Assembly (NCBI GenBank): GCA_950295325.1 | Contig: OX485806.1 | Span: 16,368,001-16,432,000 of the forward strand | From: Polytrichum commune | Taxonomy: Eukaryota > Streptophyta > Polytrichopsida > Polytrichales > Polytrichaceae | Reading direction: 5' to 3' | DNA length: 64,000 bases | Shown here: one piece after another, positions 11,707-24,217 of the stretch | Layout of the letters: each line of letters begins with the position of its first letter | Numbering within the stretch: the stretch's first letter is position 1 | Notes under the pieces: generated by a model | Databases searched by the model: none | What the model was told of the DNA's origin: nothing | The model's input: only the letters and a program-made list of their open reading frames with translations | Translations under genes and position numbers: made by a program

Positions 11707-13139
11707 AAAAGCCTCATTGAATGAAAAGGATAAACTCCAATCATGTTATGAAGGTTTCCGGTGATTTCTAATGTTAGTCTACTGCACCAGGCCTCACTCG
11801 TCTTCCCAAAGCAGCTATGAACCAACCACAGAAACTAGTGCAGGTGGGTCTGACCCCAATTTGCTTTAAGAATCATGGGAAACTACTTTCCATGCAATCT
11901 GCCATGCTTGAGCACCATCAGTAGCTGCTACTGGCGTACTGGAAACTCGAAAGTCTAGTCCTTACTCATAATTCCCACAATGAATTCGGAGGCGTTGAGC
12001 TGCAAAGCCAGACTTACTGCCGCCCATGGAATTAGTTAGTGCATGTGAACTAACCCAACATACAAACACGGAATTATCATTGCCTGCACCAAATTGGCCA
12101 TGGAATGATTATTAAACATGTGATGCAGCTGCCACACGGATCCCTCAAATTTCATCCGAGAGTAAATCTCAGAAATGCGTGCATAGATTCGTCAACCCTG
12201 GAAGAATCAGAAATGGGAAGATGGGCCTTGTTTTGGTTGTTTTTTCTGTTGTTTGCTACCTTATGCTACTTGGATCCGCAAGTCTATTTGAATTTTTTTT
12301 TTTTTGTGGGTCTGTAAATTCATCTGAAGAAGTCAAATCAATCCCAGGAAATTTTGGAGCTACACTTTTTCTTCTTTCTAGTATGGGCTTCATTATTTTA
12401 AAGCTTTTGCAATGGTTCAGCTATCTTGGCATGATAAATTTAAATATCATTGTAGTATGCAAGACATTACCTTTCTTAATTTTATGTGACCTGGAGTCCG
12501 CAAGCACAGACTTAACTACTAGAAGAGTCTAAAACGCACAACTCATGTCAATCAGTGGCGACCTCAAGGCATGACAAGTTGTCTTAAGATTTTTAAAGGT
12601 ATAACTCACTTTGATATTGTAGTGGTGACCGTTTGCAAGGAGTGGTGGTCAGATAATTGGTGCCAGAAGCCCATGCAATGATTTGTGCAAACAACAATTA
12701 TTATATTGAACCACTTTATTTCACAAAAAAAATTTCATTGAAAGTCGGAAACCCTAATATGATGGCACATTATGTAGGAACCCACACTAGATAGAAGAGT
12801 GGAAACCCATATGGTTATGGTCTAACAAACTCCACTAACATGTAGTCATAAGAACACCAAATAAAAATTTCATGGCCCCTCCCCCCAATTATGCTAACTT
12901 TTGAGCTTAGAATGGTTTACACATTTTGAGCACGTACTCCAATCTCTTTTGAACATGTGCATTTATGATGTTTGTTCTTAGATATGCACCAATGTTGGGT
13001 TATTATCGTATTTTTTGACACCACTCAGGTGTTTCCAATGAGAAATTTAATTTTGTTTTTTGAATTCAATAGGTTGTGGATACTTGAGGATGTTTTTGTT
13101 GTTGATATCATTCACATCTATATACCATCCATAAATCTT
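11707..13139. other. Intergenic, nothing recognisable
   Basis: The overlapping open frames at 12,105-12,532 have no start context, splice structure or family motif that would support a gene. Confidence 0.5.
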
Positions 13140-14690
13140 CATACCTAGGTAAAATCCCTACATGTACAAGATATAAATCATGAATTAAATACGTCTTTAT
13201 TACATATGAAATAAAATTTCACTTTTCAAAAAGAAAATCATTTGAACATTTTTTCAACCATGGCATGTAACTCAACAATTGCATCAAACAATCAAAGACA
13301 AAAGCATATTAACTTAGCCATAATTTGGAGAGCAGAACTCAAGGGAGCCCACAAGCACTCCAAGAGCCTCCAGTTTGTAAACACCTAGAACCCAAACTAT
13401 AAACCCTAATAAGATTGGACATGGTAGTCACGGAGGACTATTACCATATGACAGCAGTGGATGAAAACATGAATTGGATGAAACTAACACATCTATTTTC
13501 AAGTTTTTCTCTAAATCTTAGGGCACCCTTTTGTACATCTACGTTTACATCATATTTTGTAATAACCTTTTTCAATGTACACACTAGACAAAAATACTAC
13601 CTCTCCATTATGTATGTTGTGTACGCTAATGCCTCAAAGACCGCCCCTTCTTACACTCACGTTAGTTTGTACGTGATGTGAAGAGCCCAAGCCCCCCCCC
13701 CCCAACAGGGTAAAATCATCCTATTATCAATATGGTCTAGAATGCTATTGACCCATATTATAACGAGGGCAAACAAAGGTTCTCTCACCTTGTGATATCC
13801 ACCAAATATCAATATTTGACTGGTGTTACAATTTTGATAGGTTCTTTGATACCATTATCGTTGTGCTTAATTGATACCATGCATTGAGCCACCTATATTA
13901 ATAATAGTCCAACATCAATGTGCTCCAACCACCTACCACTCAATACCGGTGTCTGATTAAGATAAGTAACCAATTTAAGCCCATCTACCCCTAGTGGGTG
14001 GACTCTTCATACCACGTACAAACCAACATGAATGTAAGAAGGGGTATTACTTAAGGTATTAATGCACATAGTATACAAAATGGAAAGGTGTGATATATTT
14101 TCTAGTGTGTACATCTTGAAATGTTATTAAATTCTTTGCAGTATAGGTAGTTGCACAAAAGGGGGCCCTAGGGTTTAGAGAAAAATTTGATAATAAATGT
14201 GTTAGTTTCATCCATTTTTTCATGTTTTCATCCATTGTTGTCGTATGGTCATAGTTCTCAGTAACTATCATGTTTGTTTTGTCAGGGTTTGCATTGGGTT
14301 CTAGGTTTTCACCAACTAAAGGCTTGTGGAGCGCTCATTGGCTTCCTTGATTCTTGCCCTCCCAAATCATGGCTAAGGTAAAGTGCCTCTTGTCTTTGAA
14401 CTTTGTTTGATACAATTGTTGAGTGACATGCTATGGATGAGAAAATGTTCAATGACTTTCTCATTGGAAAGTGAGAGTTTATTTTATGTGTAATAAAGGC
14501 CTATTTGATCCATGATTCATAGTTTGTATATGTAATGGAGGCGTTTATCGCATCAAGTTGAAAAGTTTTGTATAAATACATGAGTCCATTTTCTAGCACG
14601 CCAATTTTACATACACATTTGTTTTTCTCAATAAAATTCTCATATATAAGGGTTGATTTCATAATGACCCGCGCACTTCATTTAGGCTTT
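13140..14690. repeat. Large inverted pair of a dispersed repeat
   Basis: A left arm (about 13,140-13,685) and a right arm (about 13,975-14,690) are inverted copies of one sequence. Shared landmarks include GATGAAACTAACACA, the block around TAGGGC(A/T)CCCTTTTGT and TGTACACACTAGA. A third copy in the left arm's orientation lies at about 37,741-38,405. The central spacer (about 13,690-13,975) carries a run of 12 C and a block (13,715-13,920) that recurs at about 32,420-32,620. The arrangement resembles a foldback element or two insertions of one element head to head. Confidence 0.6.
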
Positions 14691-15440
14691 TAATGAAGAG
14701 TCTACCCCTATGGGCATCTACCTTACATGGTTGTACACATTGTTGTGAAGATTTTTTTTACTTAATAGTTCAAGGAACGGGTGACTACTGTATTACACTA
14801 AATAATCCTATTACTGCACTTCGAAGATTAGCATGAAAACAATCAGCCTAAGCCACATGAATTTTCTAGTCAAGATGGAATTAACATGGGTCCAAGAACC
14901 TACATTTTTCCCTAAGTCTTGATATTGAAGACTTCCAACCAACACATTGAATATTAATTTTACGGGAAAAAGTAGCACAAAATAAACTGACCACCCACAT
15001 TAAGCTTCTAGAGAAAACAATGAATGTAGTCCATGCTGATTCTCTGCTAGAAATGTAGCATGGGTTGAAGATCAATGTGGCCCACATGAATTCTCATTTT
15101 GAGCATTAGCATGGGCTCTAGAAAATTACTGTGGCCACACAGTAATAATTAGTGTGCTGATCTTGTGAAAGGTTGCCGTTCCCTTGTTCCAAATTGTATG
15201 CAAGTGACATAGAAAAAACTTTTAAAAAAAAAAAAAATTATGTTACTTGAAATGATTTTTGTCACTTGTGTGAACATGATGTTGCTCATGGGTACTAATG
15301 AAGCCAACACCCTTGAAGACTTATTTAATTAACCTGACCTTTTGGCAGCGACTCACTAAGATCAACTGAAAAAGTTCACTGTAAGGCCTGAAATATTGTT
15401 CTCCCTCTCAGAAGCAACTGTGCTGCTGCACTTCATGTAC

Positions 15441-16445
15441 TACCAAATCGCTTTGGTACGAGGCAAGCATGCATCTATCTATCTTCTTTGCCTCTCTAAA
15501 TTATATAATGAAATGAAATGAACCAAATTGCCTCAAACCGCTACACCGTTTATGGTATTTAGGGCCACTTCAACACACGAGACTAAAGGCCCATACCCCA
15601 TTGCATTCAAGATCGCTTCTTCGTCAACAAAAGGCCAGGACTCTCCAAGTTCACTTCACACTAGAAGGTGAAAGCTTACGGGTCCAAAGAAACTATCATG
15701 AATGTAAAATGTACGTGGACTCCTACATGGCAGATTATGGATAAGTCATATGGATCAGGAGTAAGTTGAAGTACTATCAAATCGCTTTGGTACAAGGCAA
15801 GCATGCATCTATCTATCTTCGTTGCCTTTCTAAAATATATAATGAAATGAAATGAACTGAAATGCCTCGAATTGCTACACTGTTTATGGTATTTAGGGCC
15901 ATTTCAACACACGAGACTAAAGGCTCACGCCCCATTGCATTCAAGATCGCTTATTCGTCAACAAAAGGCCGGGACTCTCCAAGTTCGCTTCACAATAGAA
16001 GGTGAAAGCTTACGGGTCCAAAGAAACTATCATGAATGTAAAATGTACGTGGACTCCTACATGGCAGATTATGGACAAGTCATATGGATCAGGGGTTAGT
16101 TGAAGTATTACCAAATCGCTTTGGTACGAGGCGAGCATACATCTATCTATCTTCCTTGCCTCTCTAAAATATATAATGAAATGAAATGAACCGAATTGCC
16201 TCGAACCGCTACACCGTTTATGGTATTTAGGGCCACTTCAACACACGAGACTAAAGGCCCACGCCCCATTGCATTCAAGATGGCTTATTCGTCAACAAAA
16301 GGCCGGGACTCTCCAAGTTCACTTCACACTAGAAGGTGAAAGTTTATGAGTCCAAAGAAACTATCATGAATGTAAAATGTACGTGGACTCCTACATGGCA
16401 GACTATGGATAAGTCATATGGATCAGGGCCGGGGTAAGTTGAAGT
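15441..16445. repeat. Tandem array, three units of about 334 bp
   Basis: Units begin at about 15,441, 15,775 and 16,109 with (T)A(C/T)CAAATCGCTTTGGTAC and end before AGTTGAAGT. Each contains ACACTGTTTATGGTATTTAG-like sequence, GGGCCA(C/T)TTCAACACACGAG and TTCAC...TAGAAGGTGAAAG. Identity is high, so the expansion is fairly recent. The units appear built from pieces of the CACCGTTTATGG and CACTTCACAC element families. Confidence 0.9.
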
Positions 16446-19400
16446 CTTCCAATGAAATCGCCTTCAACTAGCATGTAGCTTGGAGATTATTTTTCAAAGT
16501 TGCTTTGACGCCTCGTAAATCATAATATACAACCCTAAACCTTAAATCCTAAACCATAATATGCAACCCGATTCCCCCTTTTTCAGATCCCAAGCCCACA
16601 TATATGATCATCTATCTTCATCTCATACGAGATTCTAGGGGTTCGGCAATTGCTCAATTTCGATCAGTGTTGATAATGAACTTGAAAATGGGGATGAGCC
16701 TTCATACCATTACCTTTATTTTTATTTTTATTAGCTTCAAGAAAGAAAATGGATTTTCAACGCATTAAGAAGTACAATCTAAACAAGGACATCGGAGCCT
16801 TAGAAAAGTGCTAAAAGGGCCAAATTTAGGGCACACTTTCTCTAGTACTACAAATTTAGGGATCATTCTCATCTAGGTTAGCATTTAATGGATTGATAGT
16901 ATGAAAGTGGAGAGCACCCATTGTCTTAATGGAATTATTGATAATAAGAGTTTGTCAATACCCAATGAAACCACAGTCTCAATTTGTTGGATGAATGACA
17001 ATCAAGTTATTTGTAAAGTAAAGCAACTGAAACCATCATGGGTTTAGTCCCAAGCCCTGGGTTCGTGAGAATTAACACATCTGTATTGTGGATTTGATCC
17101 TTCTTTGAGGAAAAAATCTACAAAGAACTTGTTATATCAGAGCCTATTTTGAAAGCCAGGTAAAGAAATTTAAGAGATTTTTGGACCTCCTCTTTCCATC
17201 TCTCAAACTTTGAGAGAATTTTAGGATCTAAAATAGGGTGAGCACATGGGATAAATTCTAACAAACTCAGGGTTTGGGACTTTTATAGATAAATCTAACA
17301 AGCTAACACTTGTTGTCATGCCTTGGACAATATATATGGTCACTATGGCTCTTCTATGGTCACTCTTCTTCATTGGGTACCCATATTTCTGGATGGCATA
17401 TGACAAGGCTTATACTTAAGATTGGACACCAAAGACAAATGAAATATCATCCACCCTACACAAGTTGGTTATCAGTCATAACCAATTAGCTTATGGACAT
17501 TAGCTGATAACTATGGATGGTCTCTTGTCCTCATGGATGCTACATCGTCTGAGGACTCATGCTAACCCCTTCTGCTCTTGGATGAACGATCGATTATGCC
17601 CGGCTTATGGAATCATTTCACTTTGACCTCATGTAACTTTTGCATCTCAATCCCAATTCAGACACTTGAAACGATCGACAACCCATTGTGCTCCATCGCA
17701 ATTGCTAGCCGGGGACCGGATGGGACGATTCCCAATCACGATCCAACGCCCAAAATTGTCTGTAGATCATGCCAAACTTACCTTATCTTCAGGAGCAGTC
17801 GTCCTGACCACCGTTCATTATAATAACCTCATCGCTCGATTGTTCCAGCGCCTTAATTAGGCTACAGAAACTACAGTTGCATAGCTGTCGACGTGTATAG
17901 TACGTCAAATTTTAAGCAGTCGTACTGAAGGATGGCGTGATCATCTGAAAGAAAGTGAAAGTCAAGGTTTTCTTTTTACGCAATAGCATTGCAGTGCCAT
18001 CATAAGTTAACAAGTACATACTGCCACTGCCATTTCGAAGAATAACATGAACAAGCAGGTGTAATATCAACGAGTTGAAGGTGAATTTGAGTTTTCAAGT
18101 TGTGATGAACAGTCGGAGACCTTTTTATTTCCCACATTTAAAAAATGAAAAACTTTAAAATTGAGTGGAGAGTCACTGTAGCCGCCACTACTGAAACTAA
18201 CAAAAACATGAACCGATAAAGGTTATTTGCATTGATTACTTGTGTGCAACATGGAACAAGGTTCATTCGCCACACACCACATCTGAACTACATTCTGTTT
18301 TAAAAGTACTACCTATATTAAGTCATGGAGCTATGTATAGTGATACATGCAAGAATTAGGCTGCCTTTGCAAATAGGGAGCCTCTTTACCCATGCAAATT
18401 ATCTTGGATCAAAATCAGATCACAAAAACTTTGCTCATTTATTCATTTAACAACCACAACAAAAACCCAAAAGAAAAGGTTACTTTTGCTTTGCTTTCTG
18501 TGGTGATAAATATTTCAAATACTGCATAATGTCCCTAATCGCGATTCACAGCTACATATCAGTGTAGAAATTAAGACGCCGTTTTCTGCCAACAGATAAT
18601 AGGGACTTCAAACTTCAAAATAACTTATAACCAACCATTAGACTTTGCAACTTGAGGTTGAAATTGCAGGCAGAATTAATGTGCTAACAACAGATTCTTA
18701 GAGTCGTTTTTGAGAAACGACAGGGGTTAATTACTACATCATCAACAACTCCAGGAAAGTCTTATTCGTTCAGAATCTGGCAGAGAATTGCAATTCTTTT
18801 TTAATGAGCGGAAGAATCGAGTTGAATGTATCATCATTGAGTTTAGCACTATTTTATGGTCTAGGCTTACAGGAGATGCTTTCAACCCATTAATAAATTG
18901 AGGCTCACATTATGCCACGAGATTCATCATCTTACAGGTGACCTGCAGACCTGACACCAGGATCCGATCCGAAGGAAGGAAGAGTTCGCAATGCAATTAA
19001 TGCCAGATGGATAGACTACTTAACGAAACGTTGACAATCATGCCACATCATGCAAAGTCGTGATGCAAAATTACCGGCCCTAAAATACCGGTTATTCATA
19101 TTCTTCATTCTTGGGCCGAAAATTACAATATCCACGTAGGATTTGAGAGGGCCTCACCTAGTGCGAAACTGTCACGTGGCAAATCATAAACCAGCTGATG
19201 ATGCACACTTAACTAAGTAGGTTTACGTTTCATTTTTAATTTCTTGCCAAAGAATGTGGCAACTGTTTTGTAATTAATTAGTTCGGCTGCGAGAATGTCC
19301 CCGAAGGTATAATGTGCACCGACGCCAACATGATCGGCCGGCAAAGCATAAGTTCTGCTCAACATATAACTTCGTGATGGCATATTCATAGCTGCGGCCT

Positions 19401-19834
19401 TCATCAGGAACTATTTTGGAACAAGGCATTTGTTGCGGCTCTATTTGGAGTGCGATGGCGGGGCCCAGCTGTCGGGGATCTTCAGTTTTGCTTTGATGAC
19501 GAACAAGTGGCCGGGAGCAGCAGCTACAGAAAAAATGGGTAACCTTATTATGTATCACCAAGTTTCGTTCCCGATTATTCGCATCCCGCCGCCTCACATG
19601 CATCGACGGCATAACTACTACTAAAGTTTAAATTCAAAAACATAATGAGCGATCACATGGTTCGGCAGAGCAGCTTTGGTGGTTGCATATGTATCAAAGT
19701 TAGTTATGCTTGCACCAAAGGTTCTGATTTCTAACTTGCACCGAAGTACTGAAGCTTTGCTTTCTAACTTACACGGACCAGTGCAAAGAACCACGAATAT
19801 TACACGGACCAGTGCAAACCAATTGGTAGGGTTA
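16446..19834. other. Intergenic, nothing recognisable
   Basis: There is no spliceable gene, RNA gene or clear element. Short frames at 17,578-17,860 and on both strands around 19,213-19,624 overlap one another in conflicting frames and show no motif. Confidence 0.5.
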
Positions 19835-21760
19835 TCATGACTTAGTTCCAAAGCGCTTCTGATCACCAAGTTTTACTCTGGGCGCCATTTCCAACTCTAT
19901 TTCTTTTTGTGGATAGGTAACCAAGTACAACCACAGCGGGAGTCAGCCCAACACATCAATGTTGAAGCTGCGTCCAATTCTCAAGCACTAAAGTATGGGG
20001 TATCGTGAAGTGAAAACTAAAAAATATCAAATAAAAAAAAATCCAAAAATCTGTTGCAAAGTAGTTGCTGAATACTCAACTTTCAGCACACTACTTACAT
20101 GGTGTACTCGATGGAGGGGTTACTGGAAGAAAAGACAGCTTTTGGGAGATGCCACCAAAACATCTAAGGAATACATATCGATGTATTCCCAAAGCTTGAC
20201 CTACAAAAGCTTGACTTTACAAAAAATATGAAAGCATCATATCGTTTACAAGACATCAGATGTTGTTCATATGCAGTTGAACACCGCAAAACAACTGGGT
20301 TTGGGAATCATCAACCGTCGCAGATATCAACTGATTCACCAGATGGAAGAACGTTAACTTAAGCAGGCTATCAAGTGTCTTCAATTCTCAAGTTGTAGAG
20401 ACGATCGAATGGGACAGAAGTAAGAAACCAAGTAGCGTGCGATCAAAGCGGTACTAGATATCCCTATTCACCCCACAACCCTATTGTCAGTGTCAACTCA
20501 TTGCCAAACCTATATATCAGTGTCAACTCATTACCAGGTTTGGCAATATATCAGACGTCTTTTTGGAGTATATTACCAAACCTGGCAATGAGTTGACACT
20601 GATCAAATTTCATTCAAAACAATTCAAAAGCTTGTCACTTCGTTTCGAAAAGTTCTGATCACCAAGTTATACCCTCCGCTGCTTCCCTATAATTGTCAAG
20701 CACCAAAGCATGGGGCATTGAGAATTGGACAAATCAGGGACAAATCACCTCAAAGAGGGATTTAGCTTTAATCCGAAGTACACCTTTTAATGACACTACA
20801 CGGTGACAACAGATTTGCGTCAACAAGTTTCATGAATGCTAGTGGTAAAACATAATACTACATACTTCCAATCCACTAAGGTTTCAGCAATACACCTGAT
20901 ATCCAGAAAGCAACAACTGACACCCATAAAGGCTGTTACTTCGAACCAAAGCAGGTCTGATGATCACCTAGAAATAAACTTCTTCCCTGTTTACAATTCT
21001 CGAGCTCCAAGATATAGGTCATTGAAAATTCTAGTCCGAACCGTTTCACTAATTTCTAGCACGTGGATCGGCACTACATGAAAACCTCAAATTCAACCAG
21101 TGAAGGTCAACTTACAATAATGCACCTGTGGAGAGTGGGTACGAAATGTAAGTGCTAACAAAGTGTAGCTCCTGACTCGCTTCTGAAATATCTTTACAAG
21201 GGCCGTTGCTTCGTTTTAAATGTTCTAATCGACAAGGTACACTCCGCACCGCTTCCAATTCTATGGGGCATTCAGAATTCCAAAGCCTCTCCATCTTTCA
21301 TTCAGGGGGGTTAACTATGGTTGGTTTGACCAATTTCTGAACACACTACGGAGTTTCTCTTGAACATCACTAAGGCGAAACCATGTAACTTCAGGAAAAT
21401 CAACCGAGTCAGCTTTTAACAATGCACCTAGCATATTGACACTGCTGCCTCCTCACAGAGGGCCACCACTTGAGAGCCTTCTCTGGATCACTACCCAGAG
21501 CCTGAGTTGAGAGCGCACTCAAGTGGAGACTGTTAACGGTACACACCACACTGCTTGCAAATTCTCGAGAACCAAAATATAGAGCATTATGTGAGAATTG
21601 CAGAAACCGTTTCTTTCAAGCAAGGGGGTTAAATACGAGTTTGTTTCACCCAACCTTGAGCACGCTACAGTACAGTTGCTCCTGAATGCCACCGAGTAAT
21701 CAAAAATACTGCACAAATTTCCACCGACTATAGTAACTTTCAACACTGAACCTACAACCT
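19835..21760. repeat. Block with about five diverged copies of a short non-coding motif
   Basis: Segments at about 19,845-19,995, 20,640-20,735, 20,985-21,050, 21,205-21,290 and 21,525-21,615 share the order 'AATTCTC(G)AG, (C)ACCAAA, CATGGGGCATTGAGAATT', often preceded by TTCTGATCACCAAG or CTCCGC(A/T)(C/G)CGCTTCC. Copies are clearly related but diverged. No coding frame runs through them. The block lies just downstream of MIR171 on the minus strand. Confidence 0.55.
20516..20603. repeat. Short inverted repeat
   Basis: Arms 20,516-20,550 and 20,569-20,603 are nearly perfect complements (core TGTCAACTCATT(A/G)CCAGG) with an 18-base loop. A partial direct copy of the left arm sits just upstream at about 20,487-20,512. 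Confidence 0.85.
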
Positions 21761-21894
21761 ATACTCACACATGAACCCCCATTTGCAATGTCAGGACCAG
21801 TCCAGACTGAGCCTGAGTTGAAAGCAAAGTGGAGAATGTTATCAGTCAAGGAAATACAATGAAAGGAGGAGAGGGAAGGAAAGGAGCGCAGTAA

Positions 21895-21990
21895 ATGAAG
21901 GATGTGATATTGGCGCGGCTCAATCTGATGGCCACGCCACGTTCTGGCATGGTCATCTGATTGAGCGCCACCAATATCGCATGCCCCACC
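21895..21990 (-). ncRNA. MIR171: MIR171 microRNA precursor
   Basis: On the minus strand the 3' arm contains TTGAGCCGCGCCAATATCAC (mature register 21,923 down to 21,903), matching the core of plant miR171. The opposite arm (21,979 to 21,959) reads CGATATTGGTGGCGCTCAAT plus C, a typical miR171* with 2-nt 3' overhangs. Below the duplex the stem continues to a small GAACG loop. The duplex has only a central two-base mismatch and a few wobbles. In land plants miR171 cuts transcripts of HAIRY MERISTEM/SCL6-type GRAS transcription factors. The plus strand could also fold, but its 3' arm differs from miR171 at three central positions, so the minus strand is chosen. The primary transcript ends and promoter are not resolved. 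Confidence 0.92.
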
Positions 21991-21999
21991 ATATGCACA

Positions 22000-22547
22000 C
22001 TCACTTACTGTCACTTGAATACCTCGCCTTACCGGCTTACCCTATAACCCACATTGTTGATGTTGCACCCCGACAAAACCCATGGCGACACTTCAGCTCC
22101 AAGTACGCCATTTGATCCCAAAACGACCACATGATCAGCATGTGAGTCAACCCAACCCAAGCTCGAACACGTGTTTCCAGAAGCCCATGTCAAGCAAGAG
22201 GAGCTGATCAGAGAGCGAATGTATCCGAATATGGCCACTGCTTCCTAGTTGTCCACCAGTAAACAGGTCCGATGAGCTCACTAGTAACCCAGCAGCAAAA
22301 CTTTGGGGCTCTAGAATGCCGCGGCTGAGAAAAGCTCCAGTATTGCGGTACTACTGCTACAACTACAACGACTGCCACCCGGGGTGCATGCAGCGCAAAG
22401 CAAAGTTAAGACTAAGCTAAGCTAAGACAAGACAAGACAGACTACTAGTACAGCAGGGAGCAGCACCAACACACGCACACAATGCGTCTACCGAACTTAA
22501 CTATACCCAATCATCCTAAGCAAGCAGAATAAACAAACAAACAGCGG
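22000..22547. other. Upstream flank of MIR171, no gene seen
   Basis: This lies on the promoter side of the minus-strand MIR171. Frames here are short and overlap in conflict. Low-complexity (AAG/CTAAG)-type sequence is present at about 22,405-22,445. No convincing TATA box could be fixed. Confidence 0.4.
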
Positions 22548-22970
22548 TGTCACTGATCACTCGCTTCACAACTGCAATCCCCATTGAGCGCAGGAGTCTT
22601 TAACTTATAGCCTAGCGCTAAACCACCCCATTTACGTACTTATAACCTCACAATGCCAGCTCAACCGCCACCTCTGCAGCAGCATCAGCATAACCCAACC
22701 CAGTCGGCAACTACTTACCGCAGAAATAAGTAAGGTAGATCACTCTCATCATACACGAGCATAGTTGAGCACGGGATCCCCAAATCCATCCCTTGCACTT
22801 ACTACCACTGATCACTCGCTTACCGCTGCAATGCTGATCTCAGGAGGCACACTCTTAACTTATAGTCTAAAGTAGCTCTCATAAACCCCAAATGACATTT
22901 ATGATGTTACACCTAATAAATCCCTCCGGATGCCAGCTCAACTGCCACCTCTGCAGCAGCACCCCCCCCC
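22548..22970. repeat. Direct duplication of about 140-160 bp upstream of MIR171
   Basis: Copies at about 22,548-22,690 and 22,806-22,965 share CACTGATCACTCGCTT, CTTAACTTATAG and GCCAGCTCAAC(C/T)GCCACCTC followed by TGCAGCAGCA. The second copy ends in a run of 16 C (22,962-22,977). The copies lie 0.6-1 kb upstream of the MIR171 hairpin on the transcribed (minus) strand and could belong to its promoter or primary transcript. Confidence 0.75.
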
Positions 22971-22977
22971 CCCCCCC

Positions 22978-23657
22978 TCTCTCATCTCACGATGATCATC
23001 ATCAGCACCCGCAGGGTGAAGTCACCATTCCTACTTCTTCCTGCAACCTCCGCCCCCGGAGCTACAAGCTAGTGCTGATCCTGCAACAAAGAAGCCTCCT
23101 CCGGCATTGATGAGGAGCGGAACTTAACTTAGGCACAGGTGGGTAGGTAGTGGGCGGAAGCTTCACCGGATTTATGGTTTATTCTAATAATAGACCGTCC
23201 ACTTTTAAAAGGGTACAACTCCTAATAAGAGCCGGGGGATGCGACGACTCTTCATTGACGCCTGCCCCAATTCCAAGCTCCAACAGCTTCCCAAGTACGT
23301 AGTCCCAAGCCCGAGAACGATACGCCAGTCTCCAGACTCCCTGACTCCCTCCCCCCACCATAGCTATGGCGTCGTAATTAGAAGCTCATAACTTACTACA
23401 TACTTCCACCCTCCGCCGCCTCCTGCCAGTCACCCTAATCAAAGCCCTCCCTCCGCACCCATAGCCGGAATTCTCCCACCCCTTCATGGCCTTCTGGCCA
23501 CTTGGCACGCCCCCCTTGCTCCCTGCCTCCCGCTGTCTAAACATAGCAACTCCTGAGCGAGGAGCCGCAGTCGCTCATGCTGCTGCTGATGAAGATGGAG
23601 ATGAAGATGAGGAAGACGAAGATGAAGAAGAAGAAGAAGAAGAAAGGTGCACCACAA
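22978..23657. other. Intergenic with GA-rich simple repeat
   Basis: Relatively GC-rich sequence with a GAA/GAT-type purine tract at about 23,588-23,645. That tract gives an artificial Asp/Glu-rich frame on the plus strand. No gene is supported. Confidence 0.5.
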
Positions 23658-23864
23658 TACACTGTTCTGTCTAATTAGTGTGGGTTGCCATTCAGAGTCC
23701 CGCATTTGCCATAACCTCGTACCCACATTATTATCGTTCCTTGCCAACTAAGTTATATCGTATTCTTAGGTGTGCACACTAACTGCTTATGTTGTTTTGG
23801 GGAAGAAATGATACTCTCCGTTGACTCCAAATGGCAACCCACACTAATTAGACAAAACAGTGTA
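23658..23864. mobile_element. MITE, 207 bp, with about 42-bp terminal inverted repeats
   Basis: Left TACACTGTTCTGTCTAATTA and right TAATTAGACAAAACAGTGTA are inverted, continuing into GTGTGGGTTGCCATT...AGAGTC and GACTCCAAATGGCAACCCAC. Non-coding. Confidence 0.85.
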
Positions 23865-23995
23865 CTTGGATAATTATGTTTAGTGTCACCAATGACCGAG
23901 TCCTATAAATGTCTTGCCCGATATTGTGATGTACCGATTATCCTGATAAGTGCATGTTGCTATTTGGAGTCACGCACTGCTATGACTATAGTACC

Positions 23996-24217
23996 ATTTT
24001 GCCTAGTTGGTGTGGGTTGCCATTTGAAGTCGCCCATTGCACTAACATTTTACCAAGAGTGTCATTTCTTACCCGTAATAACATAAGCAGTTAGTATGCG
24101 CACCGAAGAATATGATGTGACTTAGTTGGTAAGAAACGATCATGTGGGTAGAAAGGTTATAGACAACACGTAACTCCGAATGGTAAATTGACACTAAATT
24201 AGACAACACAGTGTACA
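23996..24217. mobile_element. Second, diverged copy of the 23.7-kb MITE family
   Basis: Left part CCTAGTTGGTGTGGGTTGCC and right part ending ACTAAATTAGACAACACAGTG match the inverted ends of the 23,658-23,864 element, with more substitutions and small gaps. A further fragment lies at about 23,900-23,990. Confidence 0.6.

Noticed and set aside
12105-12532. Two overlapping frames of 70 and 117 codons, hydrophobic
   Set aside because: They overlap in different frames, run through a poly-T tract and have no domain or homologous copy.
17578-17860. Two overlapping plus-strand frames
   Set aside because: No motif, conflicting frames and no splice structure.
19213-19624. Frames on both strands with local higher GC
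   Set aside because: No family signature on either strand; could not be extended by splicing.
21895-21990. MIR171 on the plus strand
   Set aside because: The plus-strand 3' arm TGATTGAGCGCCACCAATAT differs from miR171 at three central positions, while the minus-strand arm matches the family core.
23484-23747. Asp/Glu-rich plus-strand frame and Leu/His-rich minus-strand frame
   Set aside because: Both are translations of a GAA/GAT simple repeat; there are no conserved flanks or splice sites.
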